Assembly: GCF_050313795.1 (NCBI RefSeq)
Contig: NZ_JBNPMC010000036.1
Location: 1-33,930 of the forward strand
Length of the DNA: 33,930 bases
From: CAMBRQ01 sp945870325
GTDB lineage: Bacteria; Bacillota; Clostridia; Lachnospirales; Lachnospiraceae
Direction of reading: 5' to 3'
Positions within the stretch are counted from its first letter, which is position 1, and the number at the start of each line of letters is the position of its first letter. The notes below the pieces were generated by a model. The model saw only the letters and a list, made by a program, of their open reading frames with translations. It had not been told where the DNA came from and searched no databases. The position numbers were made by a program, and so were the translations under genes. Shown piece after piece: positions 7,913 to 16,683 of the stretch.

Positions 7913-8653
7913 CTATATTGAATTCTTATCATTCGTCACATCCCCATTACCGCTCACCGGAATCACCTCTCCCAAAAGAGCCGGTTCAGGCTTTATGATC
8001 GTATAGCCCACATCCTTCACCCTTGCCAGGATTTCCCGCGACTTACGATACAGGTCGCCCCGGTAAACCGCCGTATCACAGGCGACTCCTTTGGCCTGAA
8101 GCCCCAGCGCATTCGCATCATAGACTGCACGGTACAGATGATATTCCTGCGTAACTACGATGATATTCTCTGCCTGGAAAATCTCCTTGGCACGATACAT
8201 ACTGTCATAGGTAGAAAAACCTGCATGATCCATGAAGATACACTCCGATGGGACTCCACGCTCTATCGCATAGGACTTCATGGTATTCACCTCATCATAA
8301 TCCTCCTGACCATGATCACCGCTCATGATGATCTTATCCGACACGCCTGCCTCATACAACTGGATTCCCATATCAAGCCGCTCTTTCAGCATCAAACTTG
8401 GCTGTCCATCCGATTTCACCTGCGCTCCCAATACAAGAATCGCATCCACCTTGTCCAGATCATCCGGCTTCTCCAATGATTGCTCCAGTTCCTTCATTTC
8501 AAGAATATCCTTACCCGCTTTCACTTTCACATAGGCATCCGTCCCAAACATCACCGACAGCCCGATAATCATAAGCACCAGACAATACCGGAAAAATCTG
8601 AATAAATATCGCTTTTCCCTTGAATTTTCCATCCATCTTTTCATCATCTTCAT
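7913..8653 (-). CDS. SanA/YdcF-like DUF218 membrane-anchored protein
   Basis: About 246 residues with a single membrane anchor near the N-terminus (YCLVLMIIGLSVMFG). The outer domain matches the ElyC/SanA/YdcF family: DAILVLGAQVKSDGQPSLML, then KIIMSGDHGQEDYDEVNTMK, GVPSECIFMDHAGFSTYDSM and IIVVTQEYHLYRAVY. The family is linked to cell-envelope or peptidoglycan precursor metabolism and vancomycin sensitivity, though its reaction is not settled. I chose the ATG at 8653, about 10 bases after GGGTG; other in-frame ATGs lie very near. It is downstream of bioB on the same strand with a 114-base gap. Confidence 0.88.
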   Translation of the reverse strand: MKMMKRWMENSREKRYLFRFFRYCLVLMIIGLSVMFGTDAYVKVKAGKDILEMKELEQSLEKPDDLDKVDAILVLGAQVKSDGQPSLMLKERLDMGIQLYEAGVSDKIIMSGDHGQEDYDEVNTMKSYAIERGVPSECIFMDHAGFSTYDSMYRAKEIFQAENIIVVTQEYHLYRAVYDANALGLQAKGVACDTAVYRGDLYRKSREILARVKDVGYTIIKPEPALLGEVIPVSGNGDVTNDKNSI

Positions 8654-8767
8654 CAGTTCTATACACCCTCTTAGAATCATTTACCTGTATCATAATCTCA
8701 TTTACGTGCTTTTATCATAAATGAATCTTCGGATGTATACAACCAACTTCATCAAATCTTAAGCAAT

Positions 8768-9739
8768 TTACTCATTACACAGAGCAATCTCATATCCAAG
8801 TCTGTGAATCATATCCATATCCGTCTCGATGGTATATCCGGCAGTCGTCAGCATATCCCCGGATATCACCGCATTCGCTCCGGATTGAAAACAGCCTTCA
8901 CCTTTATCCTCCATCAGCCCTCTGCCGCCTGCCAGCCGGATCGATGCCTCCGGAAGGATGAAGCGGTAGACTGCCACGATTCTTCTCATATCATCCACCG
9001 TCAATCGCTGATTCTCTTCATACGGCGTTCCCGGAATCGGATTCAGCATATTCACCGGCACACTTCTGATCCCCAGTTCTCGCAGAGACAATGCCATATC
9101 AATCCTATCCTCTACCGTCTCCCCCAATCCCATAATTCCTCCACTGCACACATTAAGTCCTGCTGCTTTCGCTGCCTTTATTGCCGCTACCTTATCCTCG
9201 AATGTATGCGTAGTACAGACATTCGGGAAGTTCCTGCGTGAGGTTTCCAGATTATTATGTACCCGGGTTGCCCCAGCCGCCTTAACACGACCAAACTGCT
9301 CCTCATTCAAAAGTCCAAAAGACACGCACACTTCTATCTCCACATTCTCCTTAATCGCCCGGATAGATGCACACATCCGATCTACCTCTGCATCGTTCAG
9401 GCACCTCCCGGAAGTCACGATCGAATACCGAAGTACGCCACGATCAGCATTATATTTTGCCTGCTGTACAATCTCTTCCGTACTTAGAAGCGGATACTCT
9501 TCCGCCGATGTATGATAATAAGCCGACTGCGCACAATACTTACAATTCTCCGAACATTTCCCGCTTTTTCCATTAATAATCGTACAGATATCAAAGCCAT
9601 TCTTGCAGAAATGCTTCCGAATCTCATCCGCCGCCTCACAGAGTTTCTCTAACGGCTCTTCATACAACGCCAACGCTTCCTCCCTGGATATCTCCTGCTG
9701 ATTTAATACTTTTTCTTTTAACTGATCTATGAATGTCAT
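8768..9739 (-). CDS. bioB: Biotin synthase
   Basis: A 323-residue radical SAM enzyme that inserts sulfur into dethiobiotin to make biotin. The CxxxCxxC iron-sulfur motif is present (Cys62, Cys66, Cys69 in GKCSENCKYCAQS). Other BioB signatures follow: RYSIVTSGRCL, HNLETSRRNFPNVCTTHTFE, CSGGIMGLGE, MLNPIPGTP and the C-terminal RLAGGRG. Length is normal. A GAGGAGAAG site precedes the ATG. The promoter carries a BirA-like operator (9845-9876), so it should be repressed by biotin. No other biotin gene adjoins it; bioY and bioD lie about 9 kb away. Confidence 0.97.
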   Translation of the reverse strand: MTFIDQLKEKVLNQQEISREEALALYEEPLEKLCEAADEIRKHFCKNGFDICTIINGKSGKCSENCKYCAQSAYYHTSAEEYPLLSTEEIVQQAKYNADRGVLRYSIVTSGRCLNDAEVDRMCASIRAIKENVEIEVCVSFGLLNEEQFGRVKAAGATRVHNNLETSRRNFPNVCTTHTFEDKVAAIKAAKAAGLNVCSGGIMGLGETVEDRIDMALSLRELGIRSVPVNMLNPIPGTPYEENQRLTVDDMRRIVAVYRFILPEASIRLAGGRGLMEDKGEGCFQSGANAVISGDMLTTAGYTIETDMDMIHRLGYEIALCNE

Positions 9740-9824
9740 AATCTTCTCCTCTTCAATCTTCCTCTACACCTACAAGACCTGCCACTGGCAGTTTCTTACG
9801 GATGCTTTGGCAACTGAGATAACT

Positions 9825-9876
9825 ATATAGCAAAACGCCCACAATTGTCAACCCGCCGCACAAATCAAGTTTACAT
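9825..9876 (-). promoter_or_regulatory. bioB promoter with BirA-type biotin operator
   Basis: On the plus strand TTGTCAACC (9845-9853), 14 bases, then AGTTTACAT (9868-9876) fit the BirA pattern of TTGTTAACC/GGTTAACAA half-sites. Read on the minus strand, one half-site contains TTGACA as -35 (9847-9852), with TATATA 16 bases downstream (9824-9829). Operator and -35 overlap, as expected for repression by biotinylated BirA. It lies within the 307-base gap 9740-10046, which otherwise holds only the MarR control region. Confidence 0.72.
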
Positions 9877-9965
9877 TTTATCCATCCTCATACCTCTCAT
9901 TATACTTCATTCGGAGAATATTCTTGACATGAATATAGTTCTCTCCGGATGCTCGCCAACTTAAT

Positions 9966-10023
9966 GTTGACAAATCAACTTCTTATTGTTATAGTCAACT
10001 TAGCAAAATGTTGACAAATCAAC
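9966..10023 (+). promoter_or_regulatory. Promoter of the MarR-ADH-ALDH operon with two palindromic operators
   Basis: GTTGACAAATCAAC, a perfect GTTGA/TCAAC palindrome with a CAAA centre, occurs twice (9966-9979 and 10010-10023). TTGACA (9967-9972) and TATAGT (9990-9995) are exactly 17 bases apart, so the first palindrome covers the -35 and the second lies just beyond the start point. This is the layout of an autoregulated MarR promoter. A half-site (GTCAAC, 9994-9999) lies between. Confidence 0.65.
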
Positions 10024-10046
10024 TTTTGACACAAAGAGAGGTATTT

Positions 10047-10526
10047 ATGATTCATCGATTTGAAAACCTTACAACTGGAGTATCCCAGATTTATAAAAGT
10101 ATCCAGCGAATTAAAAAGCATGAGATGAGTTCTTTTGGTTTGAAAGGCACACATGTGATGTGCCTTTACTTTTTGGGCTCGCATCCTGACGGTCTTACGG
10201 CCGCTGACTTGTGCAACCTCTGCAAAGAAGATAAAGCAGGTATCTCCAGAATTATGTCTGATCTTGAGGAACATGGTTTCATAAGTTATGACCACACACA
10301 GGATAAGAAGCGCTATCGGGCCAAAGCATACCTGACCGGCATCGGGAAAAAACAGGCCTCAAAGGTCACAGACCTGATTCTTCACGCGACCATCGAAGGC
10401 GGCAAAGGGATTACCGAGGAAGAACGGGCTGTCTTCTACCGGGTTCTATTCCTGATCTCAGATAATCTGGTACAGGTCTGTAATGAACTTGAATCGGAAT
10501 ATTCTTCTTCATTGTTGGAAACTTAA
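10047..10526 (+). CDS. MarR-family transcriptional regulator
   Basis: A 159-residue winged-helix protein. The DNA-binding core is DGLTAADLCNLCKEDKAGIS followed by RIMSDLEEHGFI and a wing with DHTQDKKRYRAKAYLTGIGK. N- and C-terminal helices provide the dimer interface. I chose the ATG at 10047 (MIHRFENLT) because GAGAGG is just upstream; the upstream in-frame start lies inside the second operator palindrome. It heads an apparent operon with an alcohol and an aldehyde dehydrogenase, and the two palindromes in its promoter suggest autorepression. The inducer is likely an alcohol or aldehyde-type compound (inference). Confidence 0.9.
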   Translation: MIHRFENLTTGVSQIYKSIQRIKKHEMSSFGLKGTHVMCLYFLGSHPDGLTAADLCNLCKEDKAGISRIMSDLEEHGFISYDHTQDKKRYRAKAYLTGIGKKQASKVTDLILHATIEGGKGITEEERAVFYRVLFLISDNLVQVCNELESEYSSSLLET

Positions 10527-10563
10527 CCCAGCCATAATATTAGAAAGGACACCAATAATCACT

Positions 10564-11787
10564 ATGAACCAGGCAAAAAAAATCTACTGTCGAACTTTTC
10601 AGACAGTTATGAAAATCGCGCTTCCATTCCTTCCGTATAAGAAGCCGGAGATCGTTGGCAGCGTCAGGGCGCTTCCGGAACTTATTACAAAAAGAAAATG
10701 CGACAATGTTCTCATTATCACAGACGCAGGTATCCGAAGTCTTGGACTTACCAAACGTCTGGAAAGGGCGCTTACCGAAAATAACATACCCTATTCTATC
10801 TATGACAAGACGGTTGCCAATCCTACGACTGCCAATGTGGCAGAAGCCCTTGACCTCTACCAGTCTAACGGCTGTAATGCCATCATCGGATTCGGCGGCG
10901 GCTCCAGTATGGACTGTGCTAAGGCGGTGGGCGCGCGTGTTGCTAAGCCAAGACAGTCTCTTGCAAAGATGAAAGGAATCCTAAAAGTACACAAGAAGCT
11001 TCCCCTTCTGATCGCCATTCCAACAACTGCCGGAACCGGAAGCGAGACTACCCTTGCAGCCGTTATCACTGATGCCGAGACCAGACACAAATACGCAATC
11101 AATGACTTCCCATTGATTCCAAGGTATGCGGTATTAGACCCTAAAGTCACCTTAAGTCTTCCGCCGTTCATCACCGCAACCACAGGAATGGACGCCCTGA
11201 CTCACGCAGTTGAGGCATACATCGGCAGATCAACGACCTACGGGACACGCAAAGATGCATTAAAAGCTGTGGAACTTATTTTCGAAAATATCGATACCGT
11301 GTATAATGAAGGGCATAACGTGAATGCAAGAAGAGACATGCTCCACGCATCATTTTACGCCGGATGCGCATTTACCAAATCCTACGTAGGCTATGTACAT
11401 GCTGTTGCACATTCTCTTGGCGGAGAATACAATGTCCCTCACGGGCTTGCTAATGCGATTCTGCTGCCATTTGTGCTTGAAGCATATGGTCCTTGTATTC
11501 ACAAGAAACTGTATCAACTATCCGTTGCAGCCGGAGTCTCCTCCAAAGACACTCCTTATGATGTTGCCGCCCAGGAATTTATCACTGCGATCAAAGATAT
11601 GAAGAACCGCTTTGGAATCGGAGATACGGTTAAAGAGATTAAAGAAGAAGATATTCCGAAACTATCTCACTATGCCGACAAAGAAGCTAACCCTCTGTAT
11701 CCGGTACCCGTATTAATGAACGCTGAAGAATTGGAACGGTTCTATTACCTGTTAATGGAGAAGGAAAATCAAAACACGCCTGAATAA
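10564..11787 (+). CDS. Iron-containing alcohol dehydrogenase (group III)
   Basis: A 407-residue NAD(P)-dependent alcohol dehydrogenase. It has the nucleotide-binding GFGGGSSMDCAKAVG, the IPTTAGTGSETT loop, and the metal site: Asp and His in TGMDALTHAVEAYIG, then two His in HAVAHSLGGEYNVPHGLANA. The reaction is interconversion of an alcohol and its aldehyde in the cytoplasm. The start at 10564 is preceded by AAAGGA, though about 16 bases away, so the start is not certain; an in-frame extension overlaps the MarR gene. With the aldehyde dehydrogenase 17 bases downstream it would oxidise an alcohol to an acid, or work in reverse for redox balance. Confidence 0.93.
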   Translation: MNQAKKIYCRTFQTVMKIALPFLPYKKPEIVGSVRALPELITKRKCDNVLIITDAGIRSLGLTKRLERALTENNIPYSIYDKTVANPTTANVAEALDLYQSNGCNAIIGFGGGSSMDCAKAVGARVAKPRQSLAKMKGILKVHKKLPLLIAIPTTAGTGSETTLAAVITDAETRHKYAINDFPLIPRYAVLDPKVTLSLPPFITATTGMDALTHAVEAYIGRSTTYGTRKDALKAVELIFENIDTVYNEGHNVNARRDMLHASFYAGCAFTKSYVGYVHAVAHSLGGEYNVPHGLANAILLPFVLEAYGPCIHKKLYQLSVAAGVSSKDTPYDVAAQEFITAIKDMKNRFGIGDTVKEIKEEDIPKLSHYADKEANPLYPVPVLMNAEELERFYYLLMEKENQNTPE

Positions 11788-11804
11788 AAAGGAGTCATAA
11801 ACTT

Positions 11805-13184
11805 ATGAACGAACAAGAAATCAAAAATATCGTAACCACGCAGCGTAAATATTTTGCTACAGGTGCAACGCTCGATATCGACTACCGGACCTGCGCACTG
11901 AAAAAGTTAAAAACCAGCATCCTGGAGCATGAAGCCGAGATTAACGAAGCCATCAAAAAAGATCTGGGGAAAAGCAGCTTCGAAAGTTATATGTGTGAGA
12001 CCGGACTTGTTCTTAGTGAGATCAGTTATATGCTAAAACACCTCCACTCTTTTGCGAAGGAAAAAAATGTACACACTCCCCTTGCCCAGTTCCATTCCAG
12101 AAGTTATAAGAAACCTTCTCCGTACGGAGTCGTACTGATTATGAGTCCCTGGAATTATCCGTTCCTGCTGACGCTCGATCCACTTGTGGATGCAATCGCT
12201 GCTGGCAATACTGTTGTTCTAAAGCCCAGTGCATATTCTCCATATACAAGCGAACTGATAAGACGGATTATCAGTGACTGCTTTGACAGACAATATGTCT
12301 CTGTTATCACAGGCGGGCGGGCAGAAAATACTTATCTTTTGAATGAGCATTTTGACTACATCTTCTTTACAGGAAGCCAGGCTGTGGGAAAAGAAGTCAT
12401 GCGGCATGCTTCTGAGCATCTCACACCGGTGACTCTGGAATTAGGCGGAAAGAGCCCTTGCATCGTAGAGAAAAGCGCGAACATCAAACTTGCGGCCAAA
12501 CGAATTGTATTCGGCAAGTTCCTGAATTGCGGCCAGACTTGTGTGGCTCCGGATTATATCTACTGCGACCGCACCATCAAAGACAAACTGGTAAAAGAAA
12601 TTAAACGCCAGGTTCAAAAGCAATATGGCAAACAGCCTCTGACCAGAGAAAACTACGGGAAGATCATTAACGAAAAGCATTTTGAAAGAATATCCGGACT
12701 CATCGATCAGAATAAAGTCGTTCTTGGCGGCAGCACTAATCGCAGCACGCTTCAGATCGAACCAACCGTCATGGACAACGTGACTTTCGGAGATGCTGTC
12801 ATGCAAGAAGAAATCTTTGGTCCATTAATGCCGATTCTGGTATATGATACGTTGGATGAAGTAATCCGCAACATTAACTCTATGCCTCATCCACTGGCAC
12901 TATATATCTTTACCAGTGACAAAGTTGCGGCTAAAAAGATTACTTCCCGTTGTGGATTTGGCGGAGGATGTATCAATGATACTATTATCCACCTTGCAAC
13001 CAGCGAGATGGGATTCGGCGGATTCGGTGAAAGCGGAATGGGATCTTATCATGGACGGGATGGATTCAATACGTTCTCTCATTATAAGAGTATTGTGGAT
13101 AAAAAGACCTGGCTGGATCTTCCGATGAGATATCAGCCATATAAGAAGATCAACGATAAGTTAATACATATATTTCTTAAGTAA
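11805..13184 (+). CDS. Aldehyde dehydrogenase, class 3-like
   Basis: A 459-residue enzyme oxidising an aldehyde to the acid with NAD(P). The catalytic residues are visible: Cys246 in NCGQTCVAPDY and the general base Glu212 in LELGGKSP. The SPWNYPFLLTLDPLVDAIAA and GNTVVLKPS stretches and the short length put it with class 3 (long-chain or aromatic aldehyde) enzymes such as YwdH/AldH3 types. The C-terminal KKINDKLIHIFLK is amphipathic and could touch the membrane. An AAGGAG site precedes the ATG. It is the last gene of the MarR-controlled operon and is followed by a strong hairpin. Confidence 0.94.
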   Translation: MNEQEIKNIVTTQRKYFATGATLDIDYRTCALKKLKTSILEHEAEINEAIKKDLGKSSFESYMCETGLVLSEISYMLKHLHSFAKEKNVHTPLAQFHSRSYKKPSPYGVVLIMSPWNYPFLLTLDPLVDAIAAGNTVVLKPSAYSPYTSELIRRIISDCFDRQYVSVITGGRAENTYLLNEHFDYIFFTGSQAVGKEVMRHASEHLTPVTLELGGKSPCIVEKSANIKLAAKRIVFGKFLNCGQTCVAPDYIYCDRTIKDKLVKEIKRQVQKQYGKQPLTRENYGKIINEKHFERISGLIDQNKVVLGGSTNRSTLQIEPTVMDNVTFGDAVMQEEIFGPLMPILVYDTLDEVIRNINSMPHPLALYIFTSDKVAAKKITSRCGFGGGCINDTIIHLATSEMGFGGFGESGMGSYHGRDGFNTFSHYKSIVDKKTWLDLPMRYQPYKKINDKLIHIFLK

Positions 13185-13201
13185 TTTTTTTATAACCAAA
13201 A

Positions 13202-13250
13202 ATACAGGCAGACCAATGTTATCATCTCTATCGCATTGATCTGCCTGTAT
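13202..13250 (-). terminator. Bidirectional terminator between the ALDH and FtsX-type genes
   Basis: A 17-base arm (13202-13218) pairs with 13234-13250 with a single mismatch. Read on the minus strand the stem ends with GCCTGTATTTTTGG, so the T-run terminates the signalling/ABC operon; the same stem can stop the plus-strand dehydrogenase operon, though the T-run there is upstream. Confidence 0.8.
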
Positions 13251-13259
13251 GGCATGATT

Positions 13260-15944
13260 CTACTCCCGGATCTCCTCTATAATCTGCTCTTCCAGAACAG
13301 TCTTTCCGGTTCTCAATGTCACTCCGACACATATCACAATATTCATCAAGATTACAACCGCCAGTGCTTCCCATGAGATCCACGCTTTCGGATGCAGATA
13401 CAGATATACATGTATCATGAAATAATAAAGCACCTTCTGAATAAAGAAATATACGGCCACAACCATCACGCTGGAATAAATCCCATATCGAAGCCCCTCT
13501 CTTGCAATCATCTTACGGAATCCTGCATCCGTAATCCCCATCGCCCGAAGGATTCCGAATTCCCGTTTTCTTGCAATGATCAGATACTGCATACTGTTCA
13601 TAATATGAAGCAGGCTAAGTCCCAGCAATACAGCCGCAATTCCATAGTAGAAGAACATCTTCTGAGTCAGATACAGATTCTGCGCTGCGATCTGTCTGCT
13701 ATAATCCTTTACGACACATTTACGAACAGAAGATGTGATCTTCCCCAGAGCATCCGACACTTCGTCCGCTTCCGTTTCCTGAGCAACAGAGATGCTGACA
13801 GTCTGATAATCTGTCACCCCAAAGTTCTTCTCCATCTGCTCATTCGTCATGATAATATCTACGGCATCCGTACCATTATCTCCTATATAAGTATCTACCT
13901 TCGCTAACGGTCTGCTGGTAAGTGCTGAGACTTTCAGTTTCTGACTCTGATACCACTCCTTGCTGCCCTGAAACCGAAGCGCTTCCTGGGGAACATCCAT
14001 ACTGCTCACCGTCGTTGCCGGCACTTCATCCCCCAAACCAATATCTATTCCACCATAATTCCCTTGACCATCCATCAGTACCTTTACAATCACGCTGTTA
14101 TCTCTTTTCATCTGCTCAGGGTCAATCTCACCTTCCAGGAGATAATCATTCAGTTCTTCCAGCATCTCGTCATCATATCCATAGATATTGACTTTCAATG
14201 TATAATCATCTTCTCCTGTCTGTACCGCAATTCCGTTATATTTCTCCTGAAGTTCCGGGTCCGGCGGATTCGACTCATCCTCTGCAACATCTGCAAAGAA
14301 AGGTTTCCATAATAGTTTCCCGTCATCCAGCGGAATCTCTCCCAACAGATATCTGACCGGATGCAATTCGCTGATTCCCGGTATCTCCTTCATCTGCCTT
14401 ACCAGATTTTCCGGTATGGCATCCGTAAGCTGATCCGATTGTTCGTATACCTGGATATCTGAGCCAAGACCATCATCTGCCTTGTATGTCAATTCATTAT
14501 TCGTCCTGGTATTTTCCGTCACATAGAAAGCTCCGAGAAAGATAATGCTTCCAATAGACAAAGACAACACGATCCCTATAAAAGTTCCTTTTCTGTCGAA
14601 CATAAATCTGCGCGTAAGAATCTCGGTCATATTACTATGCCTGATACTGTAGATCTTCCGGTTCACACGCTTCCCCATATCCTTCATAAGCAGCTGTCGA
14701 ATGGTCATCCGTCTCATCCTCCTAATGAGTAACAGACTGATCACAACCATCGCAACCACTAAAAACATACCGCCCCAGGCAATCGTATGCCAACTAATAC
14801 AATAATTTCCTGCATCTGGAAGATTGGAAACCGCATACTCCTGAATCTGATCCGCTGCGCCGCTATGATAATTCTGTTTCTGCATAATGAAGATTCGGCC
14901 TATTTTCTGATAGATCAGCCACGAAACAATATTCCCAATCACACATCCGGCCGGATACCCCGCCAGAACAACACAACTAAGTTCAACCATAAGGATTCCA
15001 AAAGCAGATCCATCCGTCATGCCCAAAGTCTGCATGATGCTGTACTGTGACATCCTACGGCACACAGAAATCTGAAACAAACTGTAGATAATAAACGCTC
15101 CAAAAAAGGCAACCGCAAGCAGAATAACTGACTCCGTCAGTCCTCCCTCATCATTCAGCTGTCCCCAGATGTACGGTAAACCTGCTTCCTTATGAGAAAT
15201 CCCCGTTTTTATGATTTCCAATGCCAACGAAGGTGCCTCACCACCTACATATCCTGCAATCCCATTATTTCTCGCAAAGTTTTCCCCATCAGTGCCGAAC
15301 CTTTTTATCAATGCCTCCAACTGATCATACACCCTATGACTCTCGTCAAATTTCAAATACAAAAACGTCCCATTCATTCCATAATCCAGCGTATCATTTA
15401 CAAATACCTGCATAGCATTCCCTAAAAACTCCGGCAATTTTTCAGGCATATCTGTCAGAATTCCACATAAGGTAAATGTCTCCCCATCCAGGATTACCTG
15501 GCTTCCCAATCCTGTTGTAATTCCAAGACTTTTCAGTGTCTGCAAGTCCATGGCAATTTCATCTTCGTTTTTCGGATAATATCCCTCTTCGATCTTCCGT
15601 CCCATCATGCTCAGATAATCATCATCCGCATAGACGAACTGAATAGGGAATGGCTCTTCAATCATCTTGCGAACCGTCTCATGCCCTACTTTTTCCAGTT
15701 GATATCCCTTACCCGACGGGTCTTTCTCGAACTCTTTGCACCATTCATGATCTCCTCTGGTACTATAATGCCAGTCGCCATATTCCATCCGTGCATTCTC
15801 AAGCGCCGCATTCTTTCCACTTTCGAACAATCCTCCCATACCGGCAAGCAATGCCGAAGAGAGGAGCACACCCAGCAGCAATGCCGCTGTCTGCTTCCTA
15901 TAGTACCTTAGATATGCCCATCCAATGTGAATCATATTCTTCAT
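13260..15944 (-). CDS. Large FtsX/MacB-type ABC transporter permease
   Basis: An 894-residue membrane protein with one N-terminal span (about 20-40), a large outer domain, a three-span FtsX block (VILLAVAFFGAFIIYSLFQI onward), another span near 455-475, a second outer domain, and a C-terminal three-span block beginning YGIAAVLLGLSLLHIMNSM. The pattern IARKREFGILRAMGITDAGF is the FtsX-family signature; an equivalent CRRMSQYSIMQTLGMTDGS occurs in the first block. This duplicated architecture is that of peptide or lipid extraction transporters. Its ATG overlaps the ATPase stop. With the ATPase and the two-component pair it probably senses or removes an envelope-active peptide. Confidence 0.92.
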   Translation of the reverse strand: MKNMIHIGWAYLRYYRKQTAALLLGVLLSSALLAGMGGLFESGKNAALENARMEYGDWHYSTRGDHEWCKEFEKDPSGKGYQLEKVGHETVRKMIEEPFPIQFVYADDDYLSMMGRKIEEGYYPKNEDEIAMDLQTLKSLGITTGLGSQVILDGETFTLCGILTDMPEKLPEFLGNAMQVFVNDTLDYGMNGTFLYLKFDESHRVYDQLEALIKRFGTDGENFARNNGIAGYVGGEAPSLALEIIKTGISHKEAGLPYIWGQLNDEGGLTESVILLAVAFFGAFIIYSLFQISVCRRMSQYSIMQTLGMTDGSAFGILMVELSCVVLAGYPAGCVIGNIVSWLIYQKIGRIFIMQKQNYHSGAADQIQEYAVSNLPDAGNYCISWHTIAWGGMFLVVAMVVISLLLIRRMRRMTIRQLLMKDMGKRVNRKIYSIRHSNMTEILTRRFMFDRKGTFIGIVLSLSIGSIIFLGAFYVTENTRTNNELTYKADDGLGSDIQVYEQSDQLTDAIPENLVRQMKEIPGISELHPVRYLLGEIPLDDGKLLWKPFFADVAEDESNPPDPELQEKYNGIAVQTGEDDYTLKVNIYGYDDEMLEELNDYLLEGEIDPEQMKRDNSVIVKVLMDGQGNYGGIDIGLGDEVPATTVSSMDVPQEALRFQGSKEWYQSQKLKVSALTSRPLAKVDTYIGDNGTDAVDIIMTNEQMEKNFGVTDYQTVSISVAQETEADEVSDALGKITSSVRKCVVKDYSRQIAAQNLYLTQKMFFYYGIAAVLLGLSLLHIMNSMQYLIIARKREFGILRAMGITDAGFRKMIAREGLRYGIYSSVMVVAVYFFIQKVLYYFMIHVYLYLHPKAWISWEALAVVILMNIVICVGVTLRTGKTVLEEQIIEEIRE

Positions 15945-16627
15945 AATGACTCACCATCCTTTTTAAGCAGCATCCCGTCCTCTATATGCAGAATCCGGTC
16001 ACAATTCTGTGCCAGACCTTCATTATGCGTAACCATCAGAATCGTCTGATGATATTTGCGGCAGCTGTTCTTCAACACTCCCATGACTTCTAATGTCGTC
16101 CGGGAATCCAGATTCCCCGTCGGCTCATCTGCAAGAATAATTGCCGGCTTATTGGCAAGCGCCCTCGCAAGTGCTACCCTCTGCTGCTGGCCACCTGAAA
16201 GTTCGTTGGGGAAACGCTTTCTCTTCTCCCACAGTCCCAGGTCTTTCAACAACTCCTGAATAAACTGGTGATCCACGTGCTTACCCCGGTCAAAAGTAAC
16301 CGGAAGCACCACGTTATCATATACATTCAGAACCGGCATCAGACTATAGTTCTGGAAAACGAATCCAATATTCCGTCTGCGGAATATGGTCAGTTCTTTT
16401 CGTTCTAATCTGGCAATATTATGATTCCGGATGATAATCTCTCCCTGCGACGGGACATCAAGACCTCCGATCAGATTCAGTAACGTACTCTTCCCGGAGC
16501 CAGAGGTTCCTACAATAGAAACAAACTCTCCCTGCACGACAGAAAAGGATATATTCCTCAACGCTTGTACTGCATTCTCCTTTGTCCCGTACTGTTTGCT
16601 GATATTTTTAACCTGTAATACTTCCAT
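15941..16627 (-). CDS. ABC transporter ATPase, LolD/MacB type
   Basis: A 228-residue ATPase with all motifs: Walker A GTSGSGKS (40-47), Q-loop Gln92 in FVFQNYSLMPVLN, signature LSGGQ (143-147), Walker B IILADE (163-168) and the switch His in MVTHNEG. The ARLERKELTIFRRRNIGFVF stretch is typical of ATPases that pair with FtsX-type permeases. It powers the large permease encoded next in the same operon (4-base ATGA overlap). An AAGGAGTG site precedes the ATG. A 56-base gap separates it from the histidine kinase gene, with no terminator visible. Confidence 0.96.
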   Translation of the reverse strand: MEVLQVKNISKQYGTKENAVQALRNISFSVVQGEFVSIVGTSGSGKSTLLNLIGGLDVPSQGEIIIRNHNIARLERKELTIFRRRNIGFVFQNYSLMPVLNVYDNVVLPVTFDRGKHVDHQFIQELLKDLGLWEKRKRFPNELSGGQQQRVALARALANKPAIILADEPTGNLDSRTTLEVMGVLKNSCRKYHQTILMVTHNEGLAQNCDRILHIEDGMLLKKDGESL

Positions 16628-16683
16628 ATCTGATTCACTCCTTTACTTTTCACAGGATATGGATATCATAACAGGCTAATCTT

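Noticed and set aside
10008..10046. Upstream start for the MarR protein
   Set aside because: It lies in the second operator palindrome and lacks a ribosome site; the ATG at 10047 has one and fits the family's N-terminus.
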